From NCBI GenBank assembly GCA_905250885.1, contig CAJNOQ010001520.1:1-30729 (forward strand): a DNA stretch of 30,729 nt, written 5' to 3'. Under the pieces are notes generated by a model that saw nothing but the letters and a program-made list of their open reading frames with translations, made no database searches and was not told where the DNA came from. Each line of letters opens with the position of its first letter. The first letter of the stretch is position 1. The stretch comes from Didymodactylos carnosus. Its lineage: Eukaryota; Rotifera; Eurotatoria; Philodinida; Philodinidae. Made by a program: the position numbers and the translations under genes. Below are positions 22,741 through 30,729 of this stretch, piece by piece.

Positions 22741-23700
22741 CACCAATCATACCGTTTTTTGTTTAAAATAGAAAGAGTATTTTAATAAATTTAACATAAA
22801 ACAAAGCATCAGACATAGTCAACCTCATTAACTGAAAAGCTGACACTTCGAACCGTTCAATCGATGTAATATAATTTGACCACATGCACCAATTGGCTCA
22901 TGACGTGTGTATAAAAATGAATCAGGCGCTTAGAAGAGAAAAGAATGCAGATTCTAGAAATAGTATAGACAATAGTATTTTATACACGACTGTAGTGTTT
23001 CACCAGCCAGTTTATCAACATAACCCGCATAATAACGTATAATATCGGCGCTATGTGTACATCTCTATAACTATCCATTATTGGTTTGCCACCGTTGAGT
23101 GTTTCGAGTTTTCATGATGAATAGAGCAGTGATATCATTGTTAGGCATGCATCGATACAGTTTCTGCCACTATCGATCTGCTTATTTCTTTCCAGTTCTT
23201 CTCTCTAGGACTGAGAGCGAGATCATCGGTGTATGTTTAGTCATTCTAGATCATATGAAATTAGACTTGACTTACGGCTACATAATCGATATCGCGTATC
23301 AAATATTCAGCAGACTTTGTTAATAATGATGAGCGCGCTGAAGGTTCTAGTTTCATCCATTCAGAGTTGACTTATCATATAGGACGGATACAATTACAAG
23401 TATTCGGCTTGTGTTTTAATTTCACACATTAAAAGATGAGAGAAGTGAGAAGAATACAGTCATACAAAGATCTCATGCTACAACGAGTTTCATATAATAC
23501 ACTGAAACGGGCGAAAGAAGATGGGTATCGAAGATTGGCGTTTGTTTCACAAATTTAAAGACAAAAGGAGATACAATATGTAGTGTTTGTTGTTTGTCTT
23601 TATTATTGATTTAACTTACTATTAATGATTTTTTCTACAACTGGTACCCATATTGTTTAGCGATTTACCTGATTCTGTTAGCCTCTGTATCAAGCAGTTC
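22741..23700. other. Intergenic, no gene seen
   Basis: AT-rich DNA. The plus-strand open frame 23099-23323 has no motif and no splice context. Nothing else stands out. Confidence 0.4.
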
Positions 23701-23742
23701 ATACGCTGAACATATGCATGTCGCCCTATAAACCATTCTCCT

Positions 23743-23970
23743 TTAATGCAACGAATTCCTACCATATGTTACGACTCCTACTTTTGTTCCTTTTTCCACT
23801 TGACAAATTTCCTCGCCTGTGGCTGGGTTGATCACAGAAAATGTCACGTAGGTGAAGTTAGCACCATATTCGAGTAAAACCTTCCCATATTCGTTTAGGA
23901 AAATGTGTAAACTGTTCCAGCCCGGTTTCAAGTAGAACTCGACGAGCTCTATCGATTGGTATCCTTGGAC
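23743..23970 (-). CDS. Small open frame of unknown origin (~75 codons)
   Basis: The minus-strand frame holds ELVEFYLKPGWNSLHIFLNE, then a segment with VTFSVINPATGEEICQVEKG, ending at TAA at 23743. The composition looks like a folded beta-rich domain rather than chance AT-rich DNA. An in-frame stop lies just upstream and no start ATG precedes the conserved phrase. The first ~25 codons are repeated, diverged, in the neighbouring copy at 24058-24123 (ELVELYLELGWNSLN). It may be a decayed gene or transposon exon; the family is not recognised. Confidence 0.3.
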   Translation of the reverse strand, partial: VQGYQSIELVEFYLKPGWNSLHIFLNEYGKVLLEYGANFTYVTFSVINPATGEEICQVEKGTKVGVVTYGRNSLH

Positions 23971-24205
23971 TTGCTATAGTCCAAACCATTTCGAAGATAA
24001 ACCCAAAATACCCATTTTACACTATGTGAATGCTGCTACATGTTTGCTAAAATCTATCCATATTCGTTTAGGAACCTGTTCAAACTGTTCCAGCCCAGTT
24101 CCAGGTAAAGCTCGACGAGCTCCATTCAATGATCAGATTCTCTATAACTCAAAGCTGTCTTCAGAAATCGCAAAATACTGATATTTTGGTGCTGGTTGCA
24201 ACTAT
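23870..24205. repeat. Tandem duplication with ~173-bp period
   Basis: CCATATTCGTTTAGGAA...CTGTTCCAGCCC...CTCGACGAGCTC occurs at 23885-23950 and again at 24058-24123 in direct orientation. Weaker similarity continues through the following 80-90 bp of each copy (AACCCAAAATACC versus ATCGCAAAATACT), so the unit fills the whole period. Confidence 0.7.
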
Positions 24206-24317
24206 ATATTAGACTACTATGGGACTTAGAAGTTTTTAACTAATTTGCTGAGATTTTTTTTTCTGAGGTTGTAAAAACAATTTTTGTAAATTTGCTGGAA
24301 ATAGCGGCCAGTTGGAA

Positions 24318-24323
24318 TATATT
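24318..24323 (-). terminator. Polyadenylation signal for the membrane-protein exon
   Basis: TTTATT on plus is AATAAA on minus, about 80 nt after the stop of the 24406-24737 exon. Confidence 0.4.
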
Positions 24324-24405
24324 TATTTATAAAATTGTACAATTTCTTGTATAATAAAAGGTGAAGAAATCAAACATCTGTTTTACATAAAAAATAGAAG
24401 AAAGT

Positions 24406-24737
24406 TTAGATTTTGGCAAGTTTATTGATCGCGAATGCTTGTAACAACTTCTGGAGACTGCCCAAATTGTCTTGTGACGTTGGTAAGATTGAGGTTGTCG
24501 GCTGGTTCATGCTCGTACCAATGTTGACGATCGACGATTGTTGAATTGGTGAATTGTGGCGGCAGCGATAAATTAGATAAAGAACAATAAGAACGACAAC
24601 TATCAGAACAACACTCAGTGCAACAGAAAGAAAAAGAACCACAGGTCTTGTTGCACTTATTACTCCTTTTTTCGATAGACTATCACTAGTTTTTTCTGTT
24701 TCTTTTATATTTTTCTCTTGGATTCTCATTTGCTCTT
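24406..24737 (-). CDS. Terminal exon of a single-pass membrane protein
   Basis: A clean acceptor TTCTTACCTTAG ends at 24738. The exon that follows codes a charged juxtamembrane stretch (EEQMRIQEKNIKETEKTSD), a strong transmembrane helix with core LSVALSVVLIVVVLIVLYLI, a stop-transfer YRCRH, and a ~55-residue Ser/Thr/Gln-rich tail ending INKLAKI. This topology is that of a type I-like receptor or adhesion protein with a short cytoplasmic tail. Open frame continues upstream to beyond 24801, but that part matches a dispersed repeat, so it is more likely intron. No ectodomain exon was found in the window. The family is unknown. Confidence 0.45.
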
Positions 24738-24794
24738 CTAAGGTAAGAATGAGATTTTTTTGAGATGCAAATGGATATACTTTTGCAAGACCAA

Positions 24795-24900
24795 TATTCA
24801 ATGTATCATTCGACTCGGTTTTCGGCGCTAACTCCGCATATGAGATTTTTATTGCATAAAAAATGAGTTCTGATGGAGAAAATAGAGAATTACGGGCAGA
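24795..24900. repeat. Dispersed repeat, copy 2
   Basis: This matches the 21456-21575 copy in the same orientation (ATTCGACTCGGTTTTCGG, TATGAGATTTTTATTGCA, GAGAAAATAGA). It lies just upstream of the membrane-protein exon, probably inside its intron. Confidence 0.5.
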
Positions 24901-25121
24901 ATTCCGAGTTTTTCTCTTCTGATTCAGAAAGAATGTACTTTCTCAGGAATGAAAGAAATTTTTGAAAACTTTTATTCGCCTTTAAATGCTGATTCGAATG
25001 GCGTATGACGATCGGAGAAAAGTTTTAAAACCAGGGAGGAGATAGGTTTGTGGTGAGGTAGCTCATTTTGTCGAGCGCTTACTCTTGTCAAAATTGTACA
25101 ACACAGGTATTTTGTTTTTTG

Positions 25122-25200
25122 TGACTCAAAGATACATGAGTAGACTCAGTTTTTGATGATGAATCTGAATATATCAAATTCGAAAAATTACAGTGAACGG
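25122..25200. repeat. Dispersed repeat, copy 3 (weak)
   Basis: GATACATGAGTAGACTCAGT then TTTTGATG shares the 5' part of the 21456 and 24795 copies. Later sequence is diverged. The minus translation again gives SKTEST. Confidence 0.4.
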
Positions 25201-25952
25201 CAGGTGGCAAAACCTCAAGTTTTCTCGGAGGGATACAAATCTTTTGTTCTATTGGTGCTCTTAGTATTTTGAGGATTTCTCCCCGAAAACTTAATGGAAT
25301 TCGAATCAAAAGGTAATACTCGGAATCAGGTCAGCTAGGGCTATCCGACTGTGCAGCTTTCGACCAAAAGTTAAGATAGTGCAGCATTTTTGAATTGCGG
25401 GCACCTTACAAAGAAACAACAAGCAATGGACAGATAAAATAGGGCTCAACTTATTGTCTCGTGACTCACTCTCCTGCTGCCATCCTCCCCGCCCCCGCCG
25501 CCCAGGAGCTGCAAAAAAGATCTTAGAATAATTCGTAATAATAACTTATGTTAAAAATTCAAAGTGTTAGTTTACACAGATCTGTTTCCTTAGTCTCATA
25601 CATAGGGTATTACTTTCCAGTCCTCAAGTCGTCAACAATAAAACACATAGAGTAATACCTTCCAGTTCTGACACCGTCATTTATATCATACATAGTGTAT
25701 TACCTGAATGTTTCGTAGACGTAGAACAGTTAGGATACTATGACAGTTTTGGGTATCATGACATTTGATTCTGGATATCCTAGGGTACTGGGATTATGAC
25801 ACCTCTGGATTTACATGAGAAATAAACATTTTAAGAGACGATAGTAAACACTTAAAAATCTCAGCATGATCACTTAAATAACTCAAGACTCGAAAATTAG
25901 TCTTAAATTTGTACAAAAAATAATCTTCTCTTCTTTCTCTTTTCACTTTTAG
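25201..25952. other. Non-coding stretch upstream of the SAM gene exons
   Basis: It holds a C-rich patch (25471-25512) that stands out in AT-rich DNA, and three loose copies of CATACATAGGGTATTAC-type sequence at about 25599, 25645 and 25688. No first half of the SAM domain is visible here, so the missing exon is further away, unrecognisable or lost. Confidence 0.4.
25590..25705. repeat. Three loose tandem copies, ~45-bp period
   Basis: CATACATAGGGTATTACTTTCCAGT, CACATAGAGTAATACCTTCCAGT and CATACATAGTGTATTACCTGAAT-like copies follow one another with 43-46 nt spacing. Function is unknown. Confidence 0.5.
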
Positions 25953-26693
25953 AACAAGAAGTTGATGGTGAAACTCTTTCGCTAATGAACAATGTGGATA
26001 GTATCAAGTCTATCTTTCCCAAGTACAAACAACAACTTTTATTTCTTCGCGAACGGAAAAAATTATTCGATGATTCAGCAACATATGATGAAAACAAAGA
26101 AAACGAGAGTGCGAAGCAGCAAACGGTTCTTACATCTAATTCTACTCTTTTTTCCGATGACATACCTATCATTTCATCAACACCAAACAATACACAAATG
26201 TCAAATCATATTCAAGAATTATCTATTAGCGAAACATCAACACAGGAAATTGACATTCTCAGTAATCCGAATGTGACAAATGATTCAGTACAAAAGTCTT
26301 CACTACCTGAAGATTATCGTTTATCGTCTCTTCCGGCATCGTTACTAAAAGATATTGATAATGGTGATCTATCGAAATTCAATAATCATTGTAAGAATAG
26401 ACAAATATTGCTCGACACACTATTTTTTGATTTAACGAACAATTACAATATCTGGTACGTGTTAATTCAAATAAGAACGACTCTTTATTTTTTTAAATAA
26501 CTAACTTTGTCTGTATTTGTTGTAGGTATCCATCTCATCAAGAGTACGACATAATAGTCGACGCGATTTTGAATCTTTTAAAAATCCAAAAGTCTAAAGA
26601 GAATATGGTAATTAAGCTTGGGTAATGGAAAATCATTTTTGTCTTTTTTTGTTGTAGATCAAGTGGATTGCCCTAAGTAGTATCATTCAATAA
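25953..26693 (+). CDS. SAM-domain protein, 3' exons
   Basis: Three exons: 25953-26454, 26526-26607 and 26658-26693, joined by GT-AG introns of 71 and 50 nt. The first opens with a phase-1 acceptor (TTTTCACTTTTAG) and codes the C-terminal half of a sterile alpha motif (QEVDGETLSLMNN, FLRERKKLF). A Ser/Thr/Asn-rich linker of about 80 residues follows, then a region (LLKDIDNGDLSKFNNHCKNR, WYPSHQEYDIIVDAIL) like the YPT..EY..V block found C-terminal of SAM domains in some animal proteins. SAM domains mediate protein-protein binding; no enzymatic role is implied. The stop at 26691 overlaps AATAAA (26689). The upstream half of the SAM domain is not in view. The protein ends soon after the YP block, shorter than its relatives, so this may be a truncated duplicate. 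Splice phases agree throughout. Confidence 0.65.
26455..26525 (+). other. Intron of the SAM gene (71 nt)
   Basis: Donor GTACGTG and acceptor TTTGTTGTAG. The joined codons read W-Y-P in frame; unspliced, the frame stops at 26500. Confidence 0.7.
26608..26657 (+). other. Intron of the SAM gene (50 nt)
   Basis: Donor GTAATTAAG after ATG, acceptor TTTTTTTGTTGTAG. It joins in phase 0 to ATC AAG TGG. Unspliced, the frame stops within 15 nt. Confidence 0.6.
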
Positions 26694-26694
26694 A
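26689..26694 (+). terminator. Polyadenylation signal overlapping the SAM gene stop
   Basis: AATAAA includes the TAA stop codon of the preceding exon. Confidence 0.45.
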
Positions 26695-27174
26695 GAATTA
26701 AATTGTGCACTCTGAATTAACGATTTCTATAATTAAATCAAGCAGTATAGGGGATCCGAACACAAAAAGCTCTAATATGGTGTTAACTTTATCTACGTAC
26801 TATTTGATGAAAATGAATCTTTTGTCAGTGATGTTTACTTTTTGAAGTATATATAACACTCGAATTTAAATCTGAGATTTTCACATTTTTATCTTTATAA
26901 TCAATAATGCAACTGATAGTGATGAGAAATTCTCTGATGAAGTTAATCTTTTAAGCTGCATCTAAGGGATTCTTCTACTAATCAGTAACGAACAGCTGAT
27001 TTGTTGTGATGACGGCAAACAAAAGTAGGGAAAGATGTCAAAGAATTCAAGTCAATAGGAGTCCCTGGCAATGATTTGAAATCATCTCTTTGTTTACAAT
27101 TAATTTTAAATGTTACTTGAAAACGACATTGAAACAAGCATACTATTGCTCGATAGCCAAACATCATTTATATA
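26694..27174. other. Convergent intergenic spacer
   Basis: This lies between the ends of the plus-strand SAM gene and the minus-strand ART gene. It carries one diverged copy (26805-26873) of the repeat at 13764-13830. No gene is seen. Confidence 0.5.
26805..26873. repeat. Diverged dispersed repeat, copy 2
   Basis: Partner of 13764-13830; see that entry for the shared phrases. Confidence 0.35.
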
Positions 27175-27180
27175 TTTATT
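27175..27180 (-). terminator. Polyadenylation signal of the ankyrin-ART gene
   Basis: TTTATT on plus is AATAAA on minus, about 43 nt past the stop codon at 27223. Confidence 0.5.
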
Positions 27181-27222
27181 TATAGAAGTTTAACACGGTA
27201 GAGACAGTCGACGTGAATAATA

Positions 27223-28430
27223 TCACTGTTCGGAAATGATTTGTGCGAGAACAGTAGAATAATCGTCAAGTTCTTGATCGAGCGGATAAAATGTCAAATA
27301 TATTTTTGCTATTGGTAATTCTGATTCAACTTTTGTCACACGAAAAGTACTTCCAGGTAAAATTAACACTTCTCGTTCGTCTTCGATTTCTGATATTGAA
27401 GGTAATTGATCAGATAATTTTTCCAACTGAATTGCTGTCCAACAGTTACTGAAAAAGTCGAATACTATCAATACTGGATTACGTTGATCAAATGCTCGTA
27501 CTTTGGCAAAATTTTGCGCTACATTAATATCTCGCGTTGCTGAACAAAATGTATTTGTTACCAAATAGCGGCTAGTCTTTTCAGTAGCCCATTGATAATC
27601 TTTTAATTCTTCCATTGTCATGCTTAAACCACGATAACAAAGACCTTTAAATGAACGTGGATGAAGAAAACGAAGTGAATAGTAAACTGATGATGCGAGA
27701 CATTCGCTCGTTTCTTTTTTTGATTGATATGCGTATAGAAAGGTGTTTCAAGTGTGTACAGTCGAATCAATGAATCTGCTCGTCCAGTTTCATAATATTG
27801 TTTAGTTAACATCCTTGCTTTGTGATATTGTCTGTTGGTGGAACCGATATGTTGATCAATCAGACTTAATAAGACGTTGCATGTCTTCGATATAAATTTA
27901 TCATTACCTGGTTTGTAAGGCATTATTTTATCAGAAATACGCATGAATAAACTATCAGGCTGTCGATAGAGTCTATGAGTCTTTTCATTTGCAACAGATC
28001 GATAATTTTCATGGCCTTCGACTCGTCCACAAGGAACATTTTTTTTCTCGTCAGATTCCTTGACAGTAAATTGTAACACCATCTCATTACAAAACCGATT
28101 CCCATCTGTTCTTGATCGATGAAATAGTTGTCGAATTTCATCGGTTTGAGCCAATTCAAAAGCAGTACGACCTTGACTATCCAATAAATGTCTAAATACG
28201 CCATAATCATGTAAAAGAAAACGAACAATTTCTGTGTGACCACATTCTATAGCAATATGTAGAGCTGTACTACCATTAATTTCATGGTAATTTATCATTT
28301 CGAAAGACGATGTTGCAACTAATGATTGCACCAAATCAATATCATTCTCCAGACAAGCGTTGTATAGATCACTGAACTTGTTCTTATCATATTCATTGTG
28401 ATTGATAGTTTTCGAATGTGAAATACCCAT
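27223..28430 (-). CDS. Ankyrin-repeat mono-ADP-ribosyltransferase
   Basis: The N terminus MGISHSKT fits the N-myristoylation consensus (Gly2, Ser6). Residues ~20-105 hold ankyrin-type repeats (NGSTALHIAIECGHTEIVRF, DSQGRTAFELAQ). The C-terminal half is an arginine-type ADP-ribosyltransferase: LCYRGLSM supplies the first Arg, TNTFCSATRDINVAQNFA the STS-like strand, and EDEREVLILPGSTFRV the E-x-E loop. Such enzymes move ADP-ribose from NAD+ to arginine of target proteins. A lipid anchor plus ankyrin repeats suggests an inner-face membrane enzyme, unlike secreted vertebrate ecto-ARTs; that is inference. The coding signal changes frame within an A-rich stretch near 27.7 kb in the middle of the ART domain. 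This could be an assembly homopolymer error, an unseen small intron, or loss of function. ART and ankyrin genes are, from general knowledge, numerous in bdelloids. Confidence 0.8.
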
Positions 28431-30104
28431 CGATAGAAGTATTACGTTTATTCAAGAAAATTTTCAGATAAAGTCAAAGCCGTCATAGTTATAAATATTG
28501 AAAATATTTTATTGCATATAAAATACACGTACATCTAGAAGTGGCACGTTACCTTTACTTTACTTAGTAAGGTAAAGATAACGTGACACTCCACGCATGC
28601 TTCGAGATAAATTGAATATCAGGAGACGAGGTTATATATGCTTACAAAGTATGCATCTCAGAAGATTCAATTTTATCTTTTAGAAATTCAAGAGGAGAGT
28701 TCAAACTAATCGATAATATATCTTATTAAAGACAGCCATCTTCATACTATGTCATTCGAATTTTATACGTTAAATATTTATATTAACTAGAGGAAACTGA
28801 TCCGTTTATCATGTTGAGTATCCATTCAATCAAATAAATATTTCAAAAAACTATTAAATGAATAAGATGATGTTTTTGTGTTATGCTAGTGAATCTAACA
28901 CTCGGAATTGCTTGCATGACAGAAAAAGTAATGACAATATTCAAGGTACAAGAACTATCGTTAATGCAAAGTGTTTCACATTATACTACTAACATCAGTC
29001 CGACAAGTATTGTCTCACGTTTGCGGGATATTAAGGGAATAAACAAAAGAAATAATCATCCAGTATCATGGAAAAAGAAAGAAAGAGAGTATACTGATAA
29101 GAAAACCCAAGCGAAAAAAGAGTAAAAACGGAAGAGCGTGAGAGAAAAAAAAGAATACAGCGTTACATTTTATGATATCAAATAGCTTCAATGAAAAAAA
29201 CATCCACTTTAAAAAAAAACGATTCACATCGATCTATTAAATATCGCACGCGATGTCTGCGAAAAAATGACCGAGCTGATCGGTTTTTCTTCTATAGAAT
29301 TCAAGCCAAACGAAGATGTTATTGTAGAGAAGTGACGATCCAAGATCACTTATACGCATAGGTTTTTGAGATTAACAATGAATGATTTAGTCAAGTTTTA
29401 GAATACTAAATTTTCTATATAGAAAAAAAGAAGAATAGTGCGACAAACAAAGTTAAGATCAACGCTGACTTGGAATATGAACCATTGTTTCGTTTCTTTG
29501 TATTCCTATGTCCTTGAAATAGGTAAAAAATTGTCGATTAATCGCCGATTTTTTTACGATTACTATAACGATTTGGGCGATAAATCGTGATTTTCTAATC
29601 TATTTTTGCTCGCTATTCACTGATATTCTGTGCGATTTCATATACGTATATTTAGTTTTTTCTCACTTTCATCAAACTTTATTATTCATTTAGTGTCACA
29701 AATATTTGATTAAAAACGTGAACGATTAATGTTAGTTTCCATGAATAAACGACGTGATAAAAACAAAACTAAAAACACAAGATGCAGTTTGACATAGTCA
29801 GAAAAAACGGAAAGTCAATAAAAGATGAGAAAAACTCAATAAAATATTCATATGTAGTAATTGATGTTTTCGATTGCGTTTTTCTTCAAATGATTCTACA
29901 TCTGTTTGTTTTCATCCAGAAATGTAAAACCTATCAAAGACAAAAAAAAATAAAAATTCTAAACGAAAAGTAAAAATCTACGTACGATGATGATAAAAGA
30001 CGTCATTATACAGAAGAAAATCAAGATTTTCCCATTTTCATAAATCGTAAATAAACTAATCTATCTAAAATTAAATTCATCTGAAACAATCCTAATTGAA
30101 AAAA
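28431..30104. other. Intergenic, no convincing gene
   Basis: About 1.7 kb upstream of the ART gene. Open frames at 28883-29125 and 29782-29973 (plus) are K-rich, AT-driven and motif-free. It includes one 50-nt hairpin (28541-28590). The promoter of the ART gene must lie in the right-to-left part of this stretch, but no clear element is seen. Confidence 0.45.
28541..28590. repeat. 50-nt near-palindrome
   Basis: AGTGGCACGTTACCTTTACT and its near reverse complement flank TTACTTAGTAA. The outer 20-nt arms differ at only three positions. It lies 110 nt upstream of the ART start codon. It could be a tiny foldback element, an insertion footprint, or a cruciform/dyad regulatory site. Confidence 0.6.
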
Positions 30105-30561
30105 CTAATTAAGAAAATCCTGTAAAATTGGTACTAATAGTACACCTGTACTACTACTCCAAACTGTCATCCGACCATTTCGAATTTTTTGTTGATATCC
30201 TTTTGTTTTTTTTCGCATTGTTAAACCATCATACAATTGACAAAATAATTGTCGACCAGAGTCTGGTGCCTTGTTAGAAAAAAAAACTCAACTGTTTCAA
30301 TGCCAGATCAATTTTCTGTTGAATGATCATAATATTGGTTGATTCTTTCAACTATCAAATATAAAACCAACTATGACTAGGAAAATTTTTTTTAACTATT
30401 TCCCTTCAAAAAACATACTTGATCCATCAAACTCGCTTCTGTAAATTTGTCAATGATTGAATTAATAGCATTAGTAATATCAGCACTATATGTTCCAACA
30501 AATTCATACAATTCTTCCAAGCCTTCGCGACATTCTTGCACTGATCCACTTTTCGTGACTC
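30105..30561 (-). CDS. Last two exons of an unknown gene
   Basis: Exon 30561-30419 (143 nt, acceptor TATTTTTCTAG) codes ECREGLEELYEFVGTYSADI and a helix-like SIIDKFTEASLMDQ. A 148-nt GT-AG intron (30418-30271) joins it in phase 0 to exon 30270-30105, coding APDSGRQLFCQLYDGLTMRK followed by a short basic/Val-rich tail ending QDFLN and TAG. Only this phase pairing keeps a long frame. The first exon needs one base from an upstream exon; ATGGCTGGCCAGAGCGAT at 30618-30601 is in the right place, but its phase does not fit, so the 5' structure is unsolved or lies beyond the window. The family is not recognised. Confidence 0.5.
30271..30418 (-). other. Intron in the unknown gene (148 nt)
   Basis: Donor GTATGTTTT, acceptor TTTTTCTAACAAG, phase 0. 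It is longer than the other introns here and AT-rich. Confidence 0.5.
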
Positions 30562-30729
30562 CTAGAAAAATATGAATTGAATTTATTAATAATATATTAC
30601 ATCGCTCTGGCCAGCCATCTCTGCTACCGGAGTGAAATTCCGTAACGATTTTTTTGCATTTTGTTTTTCTTATAATGTTTGAGTAACGAGACGCCTAGAG
30701 ATCTAGAATATCACAGATTAAAGAGAAAA

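Noticed and set aside
27923-28243. Alternate-frame open stretch inside the ankyrin-ART gene
   Set aside because: A shadow of the ankyrin-bearing frame; product has no motif.
28883-29973. Plus-strand open frames upstream of the ART gene
   Set aside because: Lys-rich AT-driven sequence, no motif, no splice or start context.
1-30729. tRNA, rRNA or CRISPR features
   Set aside because: No cloverleaf boxes, rRNA cores or regular repeat-spacer arrays could be recognised by eye.

Overview
The window reads as nuclear DNA of a small-genome, AT-rich animal, most likely a bdelloid rotifer. The evidence is short GT-AG introns (57, 66, 71, 50 and 148 nt candidates), AATAAA signals just after stop codons, ankyrin/ADP-ribosyltransferase and SAM-type genes, and a huge SecA-bearing gene of bacterial type sitting in a spliced eukaryotic context. 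The taxonomic call is inference from gene content; no marker gene is present.

Layout. 1-960: worn piece of a CACTA-type (Transposase_21) DNA transposon, minus strand, cut by the window edge. 1550-13669 (minus): one giant gene of about 4,020 codons. Most of it is a single 11.4 kb open frame, spliced through a 57-nt intron to a last exon of about 218 codons. Its protein is an alpha-helical HEAT-like repeat array (about 1,900 residues), a complete SecA-type DEAD motor, an OTU-like fold whose catalytic residues look lost, a TPR-like helical stretch, a Gly/Ala-rich hydrophobic segment, and a C-terminal protease-like module with a HYEP motif ahead of a TDCLF motif. 13.7-22.4 kb: about 9 kb with no convincing gene, rich in inverted repeats: a 282-bp MITE with TA duplications, a second imperfect inverted repeat of about 260 bp, a 147-bp-arm inverted repeat, and AATCCTAG/AATCCTAAG arrays in opposite orientations. 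22.4-25.2 kb: a possible terminal exon, a roughly 170-bp tandem duplication, a one-pass membrane protein terminal exon and copies of a dispersed repeat. 25953-26693 (plus): three exons of a SAM-domain gene. 27223-28430 (minus): ankyrin plus arginine-type ADP-ribosyltransferase gene with a myristoylation-type N terminus, read in two frames. 30105-30561 (minus): last two exons of an unknown gene that runs toward the window end.

There is no operon logic. The common thread is effector-like modules (SecA motor, OTU-like folds, ankyrin, ART) beside decayed transposons. This fits an accessory region of a genome that has taken up foreign genes. The strongest candidate for an undescribed system is the giant HEAT-SecA-OTU-membrane protein.
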